From NCBI GenBank assembly GCA_009703845.1, contig WLFI01000018.1, positions 1-9,419 of the forward strand: a stretch of 9,419 nt of DNA. The letters are read 5' to 3'. This DNA comes from Actinomycetota bacterium. Its GTDB lineage: Bacteria > Actinomycetota > Actinomycetes > Actinomycetales > Microbacteriaceae. Positions 1 to 6,558 of the stretch are shown here, piece by piece. Both the position numbers and the translations under genes were made by a program. The notes beneath the pieces were generated by a model that was not told the DNA's origin, ran no database searches, and saw nothing but the letters and a program-made list of their open reading frames with translations. The stretch's first letter is position 1. The number at the start of each line of letters is the position of its first letter.

Positions 1-1394
1 CCGGTGGTGAACAGCACAAACTTTGGCGGGCGCGAGCTTGCCTGAGTTGCAAAGAGGATGCGCGGCTGCTTGCCACCGCGAACCGGGTGAGGGTTCTCGG
101 CAACAAGCTCTGAAATAAAGGCGTTGAGCTTGCCTGTGGCAATTCGCTGATCCCATGAATCTAGAGCAACTTCTAGCGCTGGAACCAACTTCTCAAGGTG
201 TCGGCCGGTCTTGGCCGAAATGTTTACGCGTGGAGCCCAGTCAACGTGTGCCAGGTCTTGTTCGATTTCACGCTCGAGGTAGCGACGGCGCTCATCTTCT
301 AGAAGGTCCCACTTGTTGAAAGCTAGAACTAGAGCGCGACCAGATTCGAGAGCCATGTCGATGATGCGAATGTCGGCTTCAGAAATCGGCTGGGTCACGT
401 CGAGTAGCACGGTTGCAACTTCGGCGCGCTCGAGTGCGGCTGCGGTTCGAAGCGATGCATAGAAATCTGCACCTTGAGCCAGGTGCTTGCGGCGTCTAAT
501 TCCGGCGGTGTCGACGAAGCGCCATACTTTTCCGGCAATCTCGACCTGCTCGTCGATTGGGTCGCGAGTGGTGCCGGCAAGTTCGTTGACGACTGCGCGC
601 TCGCTACCAACGGCTCTGTTCAAAAGTGAAGACTTACCCACATTAGGTCGGCCAATCAGAGCGACGCGACGCGGACCACCAACTTCTTGTTTGGCAACGT
701 TGCTGATCTTAGGGAGCACCTTCATGGCGGCATCGAGCATGTCGGCTACGCCACGGCCGTGCACGGCCGAAACTGGGTATGGTTCGCCCAAGCCGAGCGA
801 CCAAAGACCGGCAGCCTCTGGCTCTTGGCGTGCGTCATCAATCTTGTTGCCAACCAGAATTACCGGTTTCTTGCTGGCGCGCAGCATCTTGACCACGCGC
901 TCGTCGGTTGAAGTTGCACCAACGGTTGCGTCAACTACGAAAAGCACAGCATCGGCAAGCTCAACGGCGATTTCGGCCTGAACTGCAACCGAAAGGTCGA
1001 TACCCTTGGCGTCTGGTTCCCAACCACCGGTGTCGACGAGTGTGAACTTACGTTCGTTCCACTCTGCTTTGTAAGAAATGCGGTCACGGGTAACGCCTGG
1101 CTTGTCTTCAACCACGGCCTCGCGGCGACCAAGAATACGGTTGACCAGAGCTGACTTACCAACGTTTGGCCTGCCGACAATTGCCAAAACCGGAAGTGCG
1201 GGCAAATAGATTGGTCCATCGGTTGCCTCGTCGAGGGCGGCCAAGACATCGAAGTCCTCGTCGTCTAGCTCATATTCTTCGAGACCAACGCGCAGTGCAC
1301 GCTCACGAGCAAGCTCTTCTTCGGTGCTGAGTTCGCTCAATCTCTGAAGAAACGCCGGATCAACCGGATCGGCTACGAAATCTTCTTCAGACAC
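1..1394 (-). CDS. der: GTPase Der (EngA), ribosome assembly; C-terminus cut by window edge
   Basis: Der is a double GTPase that binds the 50S subunit and is needed late in its assembly. 464 codons are visible and the reading frame runs off base 1 inside the C-terminal KH-like domain (last residues FVLFTT). GTPase domain 1 shows G1 GRPNVGKS (residues 74-81), G3 DTGG (121-124) and G4 NKID (183-186). Domain 2 shows a second GRPNVGKS (248-255), DTAG (295-298) and NKWD (360-363). The start is GTG at 1394-1392, chosen because AGGAG lies 5 nt upstream and the N-terminus (MSEEDF) directly follows. Ahead of G1 there are about 70 residues, of which 21 of the first 60 are Asp or Glu; Der in most bacteria starts close to G1. 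cmk lies 12 bp upstream in the same frame, so the two are almost certainly cotranscribed. Identification is secure; the role of the extension is unknown. Confidence 0.96.
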   Translation of the reverse strand, partial: MSEEDFVADPVDPAFLQRLSELSTEEELARERALRVGLEEYELDDEDFDVLAALDEATDGPIYLPALPVLAIVGRPNVGKSALVNRILGRREAVVEDKPGVTRDRISYKAEWNERKFTLVDTGGWEPDAKGIDLSVAVQAEIAVELADAVLFVVDATVGATSTDERVVKMLRASKKPVILVGNKIDDARQEPEAAGLWSLGLGEPYPVSAVHGRGVADMLDAAMKVLPKISNVAKQEVGGPRRVALIGRPNVGKSSLLNRAVGSERAVVNELAGTTRDPIDEQVEIAGKVWRFVDTAGIRRRKHLAQGADFYASLRTAAALERAEVATVLLDVTQPISEADIRIIDMALESGRALVLAFNKWDLLEDERRRYLEREIEQDLAHVDWAPRVNISAKTGRHLEKLVPALEVALDSWDQRIATGKLNAFISELVAENPHPVRGGKQPRILFATQASSRPPKFVLFTT

Positions 1395-1399
1395 TTTTA

Positions 1400-1404
1400 C
1401 TCCT
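1400..1404 (-). promoter_or_regulatory. Shine-Dalgarno site for der
   Basis: AGGAG on the minus strand lies 5 nt before the GTG at 1394. It sits in the 12-bp cmk-der gap and is one of the clearest ribosome binding sites in the window. It decides for a GTG start and for a separately initiated Der rather than a Cmk-Der fusion. Confidence 0.8.
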
Positions 1405-1406
1405 AG

Positions 1407-2063
1407 TTAGTCGCGAACAACCGACAGAACGGCAGCAACAGTTTGCTCGAAGTTCAGTTCGGTGGAGTCCACGAGGGCGACACCCGGTGCGGGTGTCATA
1501 AAGTCAACTACTTTGGCGTCTTGCGCATCTCGCTGAGAAACCTGACGCTCGACGTTCTTCGCGGCCTCTGGTGAGAGCTCTGCGGAACGTCTTATAAGTC
1601 TAACTTCTTCGGAGGCAGTTAGCAGTATGCGATTTTTGGCATCGGGGGCGACCACGGTGGTGATGTCACGCCCTTCGACGACAACACCGGGCATCCGAGC
1701 TGCTTCAACGAGGCTGCGGGTCAAGGTTTTCATGAATGAACGAACCTCTGGATGTTTGGCAACGGCGCTCACATTTTCGGCCACGTCGTTTGATCGGATG
1801 GCTTCGGTTACGTCGTGTTCGCCAACTTTCACCCAAAAATCGTCTGGGTTTAGTGAAATCGAGTAGTCAAATGCGCGGATGCTCGCCTCGGCGCTCTCGC
1901 CCTCAACAACCTTTGGCACCCATGAGTTCATCACCGCAAGCGCTAGGGCTCGGTATGCGGCGCCCGTGTCTAGGTAGCCGTAGCCGAGTTCGCGTGCCAC
2001 CTGCTTTGAGACACTCGACTTGCCCGAACCGGCCGGCCCGTCAATCGCAATGATCTCAGTCAT
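1407..2063 (-). CDS. cmk: Cytidylate kinase (CMP/dCMP kinase)
   Basis: Cmk phosphorylates CMP and dCMP to the diphosphates with ATP, feeding CTP/dCTP pools in the cytosol. The 218-residue length is normal for the short bacterial type. Visible motifs: P-loop GPAGSGKS (residues 9-16), DTGAAYR (32-38), the NMP-binding segment IRSNDVAENVSAVA (89-102) with R108 after it, and GRD (131-133). Two departures from the textbook family are seen: GRDITT where GRDIGT or GRDMGT is usual, and RDAQDAKV (178-185), where E. coli has an Arg (R188) at the position of V185. ATG at 2063 overlaps the tyrA stop by one base (TAATG), so translation is probably coupled; no strong Shine-Dalgarno is seen. der follows 12 bp downstream in the same frame. 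Assignment is confident; the motif changes may be normal for this lineage. Confidence 0.95.
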   Translation of the reverse strand: MTEIIAIDGPAGSGKSSVSKQVARELGYGYLDTGAAYRALALAVMNSWVPKVVEGESAEASIRAFDYSISLNPDDFWVKVGEHDVTEAIRSNDVAENVSAVAKHPEVRSFMKTLTRSLVEAARMPGVVVEGRDITTVVAPDAKNRILLTASEEVRLIRRSAELSPEAAKNVERQVSQRDAQDAKVVDFMTPAPGVALVDSTELNFEQTVAAVLSVVRD

Positions 2064-3142
2064 TAGCCGGCCAGTCTCCAGCCGCGCTCGGCTAGAGCGG
2101 CAACGAGTGAGCTTTCGACCTCGGGCAGAACGAAGAGTTCGACCAGACCGATTTCCGCACCAGGTGAGTGCTCCAGCTTGAGGTCTTCAAGGTTTATGCC
2201 GATTTCGCCAATTTCGGTGAGCAGCTTGGCCATCTGACCCGGCTTGTCGTCGATCATCACGACAACCTGGGCGTAGTTTGTGGCGGCACTTCCGTGCTTG
2301 CCCGGAATCAGAGCCACGCCACGGTTGCCCGAAACTAGAACCTCACCCAAATCGCTAAGCGCTCCCGGCGCATCTAGATCGTCGAACGATTTGATTACTC
2401 GAGCCAAATCCTCGGCAAATCCCTGAAGCACATCTCTGACATCAGCGGTGTTTCCAGCCAGAATCTGCATCCAGAGCTTCGCGTCGCTGGCGGCAATTCT
2501 GGTGGTGTCGCGCAACCCTTGGCCAGAGAGCGCCAAATCGCTCGACTCAGCCCGATTCAGCTGCGCTGCCAGCAGTGACGAGACGAGTTGCGGAAGGTGA
2601 GAAACCATTGCGACTGCTCGATCGTGGTCGGCTGGTGTCAAACGCACAGGCACACTGCCCAAATCTAGAGCCAGTTGTTCTACAAGCAACGTCGAGGCGG
2701 CTGAGCTCTCTCGGTTTGCACAAATAACCCACGGGCGGCCAAAGAACAGGTCTGCCCTTCCGGCCAGTGCTCCCCCGCGCTCGCGTCCAGCCATGGGGTG
2801 CGAACCAACGTATCGATCCAATGGCGCGTGCGCGGCAGTCAACTCTTCGAGGATGCTGTTTTTCACAGAGGCAACATCGGTCACGACCGAGTTCGGAAAG
2901 GCGCGAAGCTCTGCCAAAACCGTGCGAGCGGTGACGTCGGGCGGCACACAAACCACGATCAGCGTTGGCTCATCGCCCGCTGCAGGTTTGCGGCCTGCGC
3001 CGTAGTCGATGGCAAGTCGTTGGTTCGCTGGTGAAACGTCGTCGATAGCAACATCCACGCCGATTTTCTTCAACGCCAAACCGATACTGGTTCCAATCAG
3101 ACCGGCACCAACAATTCGAACCGATCCGGTTACGCGATTCAC
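2063..3142 (-). CDS. tyrA: Prephenate dehydrogenase (TyrA) with C-terminal ACT-like domain
   Basis: TyrA oxidatively decarboxylates prephenate to 4-hydroxyphenylpyruvate, the committed step to tyrosine. Of 359 residues, the N-terminal Rossmann domain has GAGLIG (12-17) and an acidic end of the second strand (D34-D35), which suggests NAD rather than NADP. The catalytic region shows GSHPMAG (113-119), and HDRAVAMVSHLPQ (173-185) fits the HDx..SHLP motif of the helical dimerisation domain. Residues about 290-359 look like an ACT domain (AQVVVMIDDKPGQMAKLLTE), so feedback control by an aromatic amino acid is plausible. The start is GTG at 3142, inside a GTGA overlap with the aroH stop. AroH makes its substrate, so the pair is a two-step module. 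Arogenate specificity cannot be excluded from sequence alone. There is no fused chorismate mutase, unlike E. coli TyrA. Confidence 0.93.
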   Translation of the reverse strand: MNRVTGSVRIVGAGLIGTSIGLALKKIGVDVAIDDVSPANQRLAIDYGAGRKPAAGDEPTLIVVCVPPDVTARTVLAELRAFPNSVVTDVASVKNSILEELTAAHAPLDRYVGSHPMAGRERGGALAGRADLFFGRPWVICANRESSAASTLLVEQLALDLGSVPVRLTPADHDRAVAMVSHLPQLVSSLLAAQLNRAESSDLALSGQGLRDTTRIAASDAKLWMQILAGNTADVRDVLQGFAEDLARVIKSFDDLDAPGALSDLGEVLVSGNRGVALIPGKHGSAATNYAQVVVMIDDKPGQMAKLLTEIGEIGINLEDLKLEHSPGAEIGLVELFVLPEVESSLVAALAERGWRLAG

Positions 3143-3501
3143 TGCGCTAGGTCCAAACGAAGAGCTGTCGCACCGCGAAGATAAACATGCTGAATCTCAC
3201 CGCGCGCCTTGTTGATGTCGGCGTGAATCATGAGGCGAATCACTCTAGGCATTGCGTGCTGAACATCCATTTCGACGAAGCACATCAGCGGAACATCCCC
3301 GAGCCCAAGCTCTCGAGCGGCGAGGGCCGGAAACTCGGATGTAATGTCTGGTGTTGCGGTGAACAAAATCGATATCAGTTGTGAGGAGTCGATGCCATTG
3401 GCATGCAAAGTCTTTGAGATCAGCTCGGCCGTTGAGCGCAGCAGGTGCTCGCGTTCATCGGTGTCTAGTTGAATGGCGCCTCGAATGGCTCGAATCGGCA
3501 A
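3139..3501 (-). CDS. aroH: Chorismate mutase, AroH class, TTG start
   Basis: This enzyme converts chorismate to prephenate, the branch point to Phe and Tyr. At 120 residues it matches the monofunctional AroH fold (trimeric in Bacillus subtilis), not the all-helical AroQ type. Residues corresponding to the B. subtilis active site are all present: R7 (in IRGAI), R63 (AAR), C74 and E77 (MCFVE), R89 (VIRLM) and Y107 (HVYLRG). FTATPDITSEFPA (47-59) is also a family signature. The only start that keeps R7 in register is TTG at 3501-3499; AAGAG lies 7 nt upstream, inside the end of rluB, giving a weak Shine-Dalgarno. It begins 2 bp after the rluB stop and ends in a 4-base GTGA overlap with tyrA, so both mutase and dehydrogenase are probably made together. 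The identification is strong despite the small size. Confidence 0.95.
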   Translation of the reverse strand: MPIRAIRGAIQLDTDEREHLLRSTAELISKTLHANGIDSSQLISILFTATPDITSEFPALAARELGLGDVPLMCFVEMDVQHAMPRVIRLMIHADINKARGEIQHVYLRGATALRLDLAQ

Positions 3502-3503
3502 GG

Positions 3504-4295
3504 TTAGGCTCTTTTCTTGGATGGCCGTGGTGGTCGGCTCGGTTTGCCAGTCGCTGCCTTGAGCAAGGCACCGATCTCCATTTTATTCAGTTGACGAATG
3601 TGCCCCTGCTTCAGGGTTCCCAGGTGAATCGGTCCGAACTGCTTTCGCACCAAACCAACCACGGGGTGACCAACATTTTCGAGCATTCGTCGCACGATTC
3701 GGTTTCGGCCGGAGTGCAGCACGATCTCGACAAGGCTGTGCCCCTTTGAAATGTCAATAACACGCGCTCGGTCGGCCTTGATGAAACCGTCTTCGAGTTC
3801 AAACCCGCTCATCAACTTGTGAATCGTCATCGGCGTGACTTCGCCAACTACGCGAGCGATGTAGGTTTTCTCAACACCGAATGAAGGGTGTGATAACTGG
3901 TTGGCCAGTTCACCGTCGTTGGTCAGCAGCAATAGACCGGTGGTTTCTGCGTCTAGGCGACCGATGTTGAAAACGCGGTCATAGTCGGTAACGAACGAGC
4001 TCAGGTCTGGTCTGCCTTCTTCGTCGGCCATGGTCGAAATGATTCCGGCTGGCTTGTTCAAAAGCAGGTAAACGCGCGTGGTGTCGAACTGCACAGGCAC
4101 GCCGCGAACCGTGACCTTGTCTACCGCTGGGTTGACTCTTGAGCCAAGTTCGGTGACCAACTTGCCGTTGACCTTTACCTGGCCCTTGACAATGAGCTCT
4201 TCGCAGGCGCGACGCGAGGCTACGCCCGCAGCAGCTAGTGCCTTTTGCAGGCGAACCTCTTCGTTGACTACTTCGGTTTCTTCAGGGTTACTCAT
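3504..4295 (-). CDS. rluB: 23S rRNA pseudouridine synthase, RsuA/RluB family
   Basis: This enzyme isomerises one uridine of rRNA to pseudouridine; the E. coli relative RluB acts at 23S U2605. There are 263 residues: an N-terminal S4 RNA-binding domain (about 14-60, RLQKALAAAGVASRRACEEL), then the catalytic domain with GRLDAETTGLLLLTNDG (112-128), where D115 is the catalytic aspartate. SGRNRIVRRML (195-205) is typical of the family's third motif. The C-terminus ends in a short Arg/Lys/Pro tail (KPSRPPRPSKKRA). An upstream TTG at 4349 would add 18 residues running across scpB; ATG at 4295 is preferred because it places the S4 domain at the usual distance and overlaps scpB by only 8 bases. The gene regularly follows scpAB in Gram-positive bacteria. 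The family is certain; the exact target uridine is inferred. Confidence 0.93.
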   Translation of the reverse strand: MSNPEETEVVNEEVRLQKALAAAGVASRRACEELIVKGQVKVNGKLVTELGSRVNPAVDKVTVRGVPVQFDTTRVYLLLNKPAGIISTMADEEGRPDLSSFVTDYDRVFNIGRLDAETTGLLLLTNDGELANQLSHPSFGVEKTYIARVVGEVTPMTIHKLMSGFELEDGFIKADRARVIDISKGHSLVEIVLHSGRNRIVRRMLENVGHPVVGLVRKQFGPIHLGTLKQGHIRQLNKMEIGALLKAATGKPSRPPRPSKKRA

Positions 4296-4887
4296 CAAAA
4301 TCGCTATCTGCACCAGGAAGGTACGGGCTAATCGGAGGTAGCTCGTCAAGCGAGTTGATTCCTAGGAGTTCGAGCATCAGGGCGGTGGTACCGAAGTGCA
4401 CCGCACCGGTCTCGCTGTCGGTGTAAAGCTCGGTAATGAGCCCTCGGCTTAGCAAAGTCTTCACCACCGAATCAACATTCACTGCACGGATGCTGGCCAC
4501 CTGGCCGCGCGAAATTGGCTGTTTATACGCGATAACCGCAAGGGTTTCGAGCGCTGCTTGGCTGAGCTTGGTCGGGTTCTCGTTCGCGACAAAAAGCTTT
4601 ACGGCCCAGTCGAACTCTTGACGCACAAAGATGCGCCATCCGCCGCCAACCTCGCGAAGTTCAAAACCGCGTGGTGACCCGGATGCGGCACCATCGTAGT
4701 CGTCGCGCAACGCTAGCACGGCCTCACGAATAACGTTCACGGGCTGCTCAAGCGCAGTTGCCAGTGCCACCAGCGACACGGGAGCGTCGGTGATCATCAG
4801 AACGGCTTCAACTCCAGCGCGAAGTTCTAAATCGCTAAGCGAATCTGGTCTGTTTGCGGTTAGGTCTTGAGTCGAATCAAGAGTCAT
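4288..4887 (-). CDS. scpB: Segregation and condensation protein B (ScpB)
   Basis: ScpB dimers bind the centre of the ScpA kleisin to complete the SMC-ScpAB condensin on the nucleoid. The 199 residues contain two winged-helix parts: the first about 19-100 (ELRAGVEAVLMITDAPVSL near its start) and the second about 107-170, with the highly characteristic KLSQAALETLAVIAYKQP followed by ISRGQVASIRAVNVDSVV. The C-terminal tail is acidic (GADSDFDE). The ATG at 4887 is supported by AGGAG 6 nt upstream and lies within the end of scpA (11-base overlap). The coding end overlaps rluB by 8 bases. The scpA-scpB-rluB order is the standard arrangement and strengthens the call. No smc gene is in the window. 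Confidence 0.96.
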   Translation of the reverse strand: MTLDSTQDLTANRPDSLSDLELRAGVEAVLMITDAPVSLVALATALEQPVNVIREAVLALRDDYDGAASGSPRGFELREVGGGWRIFVRQEFDWAVKLFVANENPTKLSQAALETLAVIAYKQPISRGQVASIRAVNVDSVVKTLLSRGLITELYTDSETGAVHFGTTALMLELLGINSLDELPPISPYLPGADSDFDE

Positions 4888-5704
4888 AGTCGGCTCCTAG
4901 GGTTGCCAGTGTTTCATCGTCAAAGTTTGCGTCTCGCCAAGAAACCTGAAGGTCGCCAAGCGGGGTGTCTTGGCTGAAGCCAACTGCACCGAGACGGTAA
5001 AGCTCAAGAATCGAAAGAAACCTTGCCACCACGATGGCGCGGTCTGAGACATCCTTGATCAAATCAAAAAACGAAATCTTAGAAGCCTTGCGAAGAGCGT
5101 CGACCACATAGGTTGCTTGTTCGCGAATGCTGACACGTGCAGCGTGAAGGTGGGTTAGACCAACCGATGGAACCTCACGGGGAGTCAGAGTGGCCTCGGC
5201 AAGAGCCGCAAATTCGGCCAGCTCGATATTCCAGACCAGTTCAGGCTGCTGGTTTCTGAATCGCTCCTCCATGCGAACGTCGCGCGCGACTCGAGCACCC
5301 TCAAGGTTTAGCGAGGTATTGAACCAGGTTGAAATTTCTTTGAAGGCGCGATATTGCAGCAGGCGGGCAAAGAGCAGGTCACGGGCTTCGAGCAGCGCGA
5401 CATCCTCAGCATCAACCACCTCGCCGCGCGGCAAGAGACCAGCGATTTTGAGATCAAGCAAAGTTGCGGCAATCACCAAAAACTCGGATGCCTGCTCTAG
5501 CTCTTCATCGTCATCGAGTTGTTTCAGATACGAGATGAACTCGTCGGTAACCTTCGAAAGCGTGATTTCGGTGATGTCCATCTCGTGTTTCGAGATGAGA
5601 CTGAGCAGAAGGTCAAACGGGCCTTCAAAGTTGCCCAGGCTAACCGCAAATGCGCTGCCCTTCTCTGAAGCCTCGTCTAACTCCGGGTTACGGAGCGTAG
5701 CCAC
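4877..5704 (-). CDS. scpA: Segregation and condensation protein A (ScpA kleisin)
   Basis: ScpA is the kleisin that bridges the SMC heads in bacterial condensin. From the GTG at 5704 it has 275 residues. The N-terminal SMC-binding part has FEGPFDLLLSLI (26-37) and DITEITLSKVTDEF; the middle has the helix LVIAATLLDLKIAGLLP (76-92) after an acidic stretch (QLDDDEELEQ); a C-terminal winged helix spans about 207-258 (KISFFDLIKDVSDRAIVVARFLSILEL). The start is uncertain: TTG at 5713, TTG at 5710 and GTG at 5704 are in frame just after AAGGGAG, with spacings of about 1, 4 and 10 nt. GTG 5704 is chosen on codon and distance, and TTG 5710 is a real alternative. In every case the start lies inside the end of parA (overlap 17-26 bases), so translation is likely coupled. 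Its partner scpB follows with an 11-base overlap. Confidence 0.94.
   Translation of the reverse strand: MATLRNPELDEASEKGSAFAVSLGNFEGPFDLLLSLISKHEMDITEITLSKVTDEFISYLKQLDDDEELEQASEFLVIAATLLDLKIAGLLPRGEVVDAEDVALLEARDLLFARLLQYRAFKEISTWFNTSLNLEGARVARDVRMEERFRNQQPELVWNIELAEFAALAEATLTPREVPSVGLTHLHAARVSIREQATYVVDALRKASKISFFDLIKDVSDRAIVVARFLSILELYRLGAVGFSQDTPLGDLQVSWRDANFDDETLATLGADYDS
4894..4898 (-). promoter_or_regulatory. Shine-Dalgarno site for scpB
   Basis: AGGAG on the minus strand, 6 nt before the scpB ATG at 4887 and embedded in the last codons of scpA. It fixes the scpB start and implies that ribosomes can enter scpB directly as well as by coupling. Confidence 0.75.
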
Positions 5705-6521
5705 GAGCAACAAGCTCCCTTGCTACAGTGCGATAAGCCTCGGCCGCATCTGAATCAGTTGCAAATGACGTGATTGGCTCGGCTGCGACGGTTGCATCGG
5801 GAAACTTCACGGTGCGGTTGATGACCGACTTGAAGAGCTTGTCGCCAAAGTGGTCGCGCAGACGGTCGAGAACTTCGCGTGAGTGCAGGGTACGCGGGTC
5901 ATACATGGTTGCCAAAACACCGTCTAGAACCAGGGTCTGGTTAGTGGTTTCTTGCACCTTCTTGACGATGTCTTCAAGAATGGCAACGCCGCGCAATGCG
6001 AAGAACTCGCTTGCCAAAGGAATGATCACGCCGTGTGCAGCGGTAAGTGCGTTCACGGTTAGCAGGCCTAGTGATGGCTGGCAGTCGATCACGATTAGGT
6101 CGTAGTCGGCTGAAACTCGCTTGAGGATGCGCGCCAAAATGTTCTCACGTGAAAATTCGTTGACCAGCTTCATCTCGGCTGCCGAGAGTTCGATGTTGGC
6201 GGGAATCACGTCGAGGCCGGCAATCGCGGTGTGCTTGATCGCAGTCTTCGGGTCGATGCTCGAATCGAGCATCAGGTCATAGATGGTTAGGTCATCGTGA
6301 GCAATGATTCCAAGACCAGCTGAAAGTGCGCCCTGAGGGTCGTAGTCAACAAGCAGCACTTTGCGACCGTATTCAACCAGCGCAGCAGACATGTTGATGG
6401 CGGTGGTGGTCTTGCCAACTCCACCCTTCTGGTTACACATGGCAATGATGCGAGCTGGGCCGTGCGTGCTCAACGGCTTCGGTTTGGCAAAGCGAGTGTC
6501 TGAACTCTTCTTAGCTGCCAT
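5688..6521 (-). CDS. parA: ParA/Soj-type ATPase linked to scpAB
   Basis: This is a deviant Walker ATPase of the chromosome-partitioning family, which dimerises on ATP and binds DNA non-specifically. Of 277 residues, the deviant Walker A motif is KGGVGKTT (32-39), the switch is DPQGA (61-65) and the Walker B region is IDCQPSLGLLT (145-155). The motif DCQPS, rather than the DCPPS common in true ParA/Soj, is what I recall for the ParA encoded next to scpA in Actinobacteria (M. tuberculosis Rv1708 type). The first 24 residues before the ATPase core are basic and Pro/Lys rich (KPKPL) and may be disordered. The start ATG at 6521 has GGAGG 4 nt upstream. No parB follows; scpA overlaps its end instead. 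A role alongside SMC-ScpAB in segregation is inferred from location, not shown by the sequence. Confidence 0.9.
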   Translation of the reverse strand: MAAKKSSDTRFAKPKPLSTHGPARIIAMCNQKGGVGKTTTAINMSAALVEYGRKVLLVDYDPQGALSAGLGIIAHDDLTIYDLMLDSSIDPKTAIKHTAIAGLDVIPANIELSAAEMKLVNEFSRENILARILKRVSADYDLIVIDCQPSLGLLTVNALTAAHGVIIPLASEFFALRGVAILEDIVKKVQETTNQTLVLDGVLATMYDPRTLHSREVLDRLRDHFGDKLFKSVINRTVKFPDATVAAEPITSFATDSDAAEAYRTVARELVARGYAP

Positions 6522-6558
6522 GATGCCTCCGTTTCGCGCCTGTTTGGTTGCCTATAGC
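6522..6558 (-). other. 37-bp xerD-parA spacer, the largest gap in the window
   Basis: This is the only intergenic gap longer than 12 bp. It holds the parA Shine-Dalgarno site. TAGGCT, overlapping the xerD stop, fits a TANNNT -10 pattern, but I see no -35 hexamer at 16-18 bp, so a promoter is not supported. There is no terminator-like stem with a T-run. It may simply be an untranslated linker in one long transcript. Confidence 0.5.
6526..6530 (-). promoter_or_regulatory. Shine-Dalgarno site for parA
   Basis: GGAGG on the minus strand, 4 nt before the ATG at 6521. It is the strongest Shine-Dalgarno match in the window and fits independent initiation after the only real spacer. Confidence 0.8.

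Noticed and set aside
487..981. Long plus-strand open frame opposite der (164 codons)
   Set aside because: It is antisense to a clear Der coding region, has a low-complexity Ser/Thr/Arg-rich product and no recognisable domain.
4296..4349. 18-residue TTG-initiated extension of RluB
   Set aside because: It lies within scpB, is not typical of the family, and the ATG at 4295 puts the S4 domain at the expected position.
5190..5753. Long plus-strand open frame opposite scpA (187 codons)
   Set aside because: The product is dominated by Ser/Arg runs mirroring Asp/Glu codons of ScpA; it is a shadow of the real gene.
6143..6154. parS-like TCACGTGA core inside parA
   Set aside because: The 8-bp core matches, but only about three of the eight flanking bases fit TGTT...AACA, and it is a single copy within coding sequence. 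A chance match is more likely than a functional ParB site.
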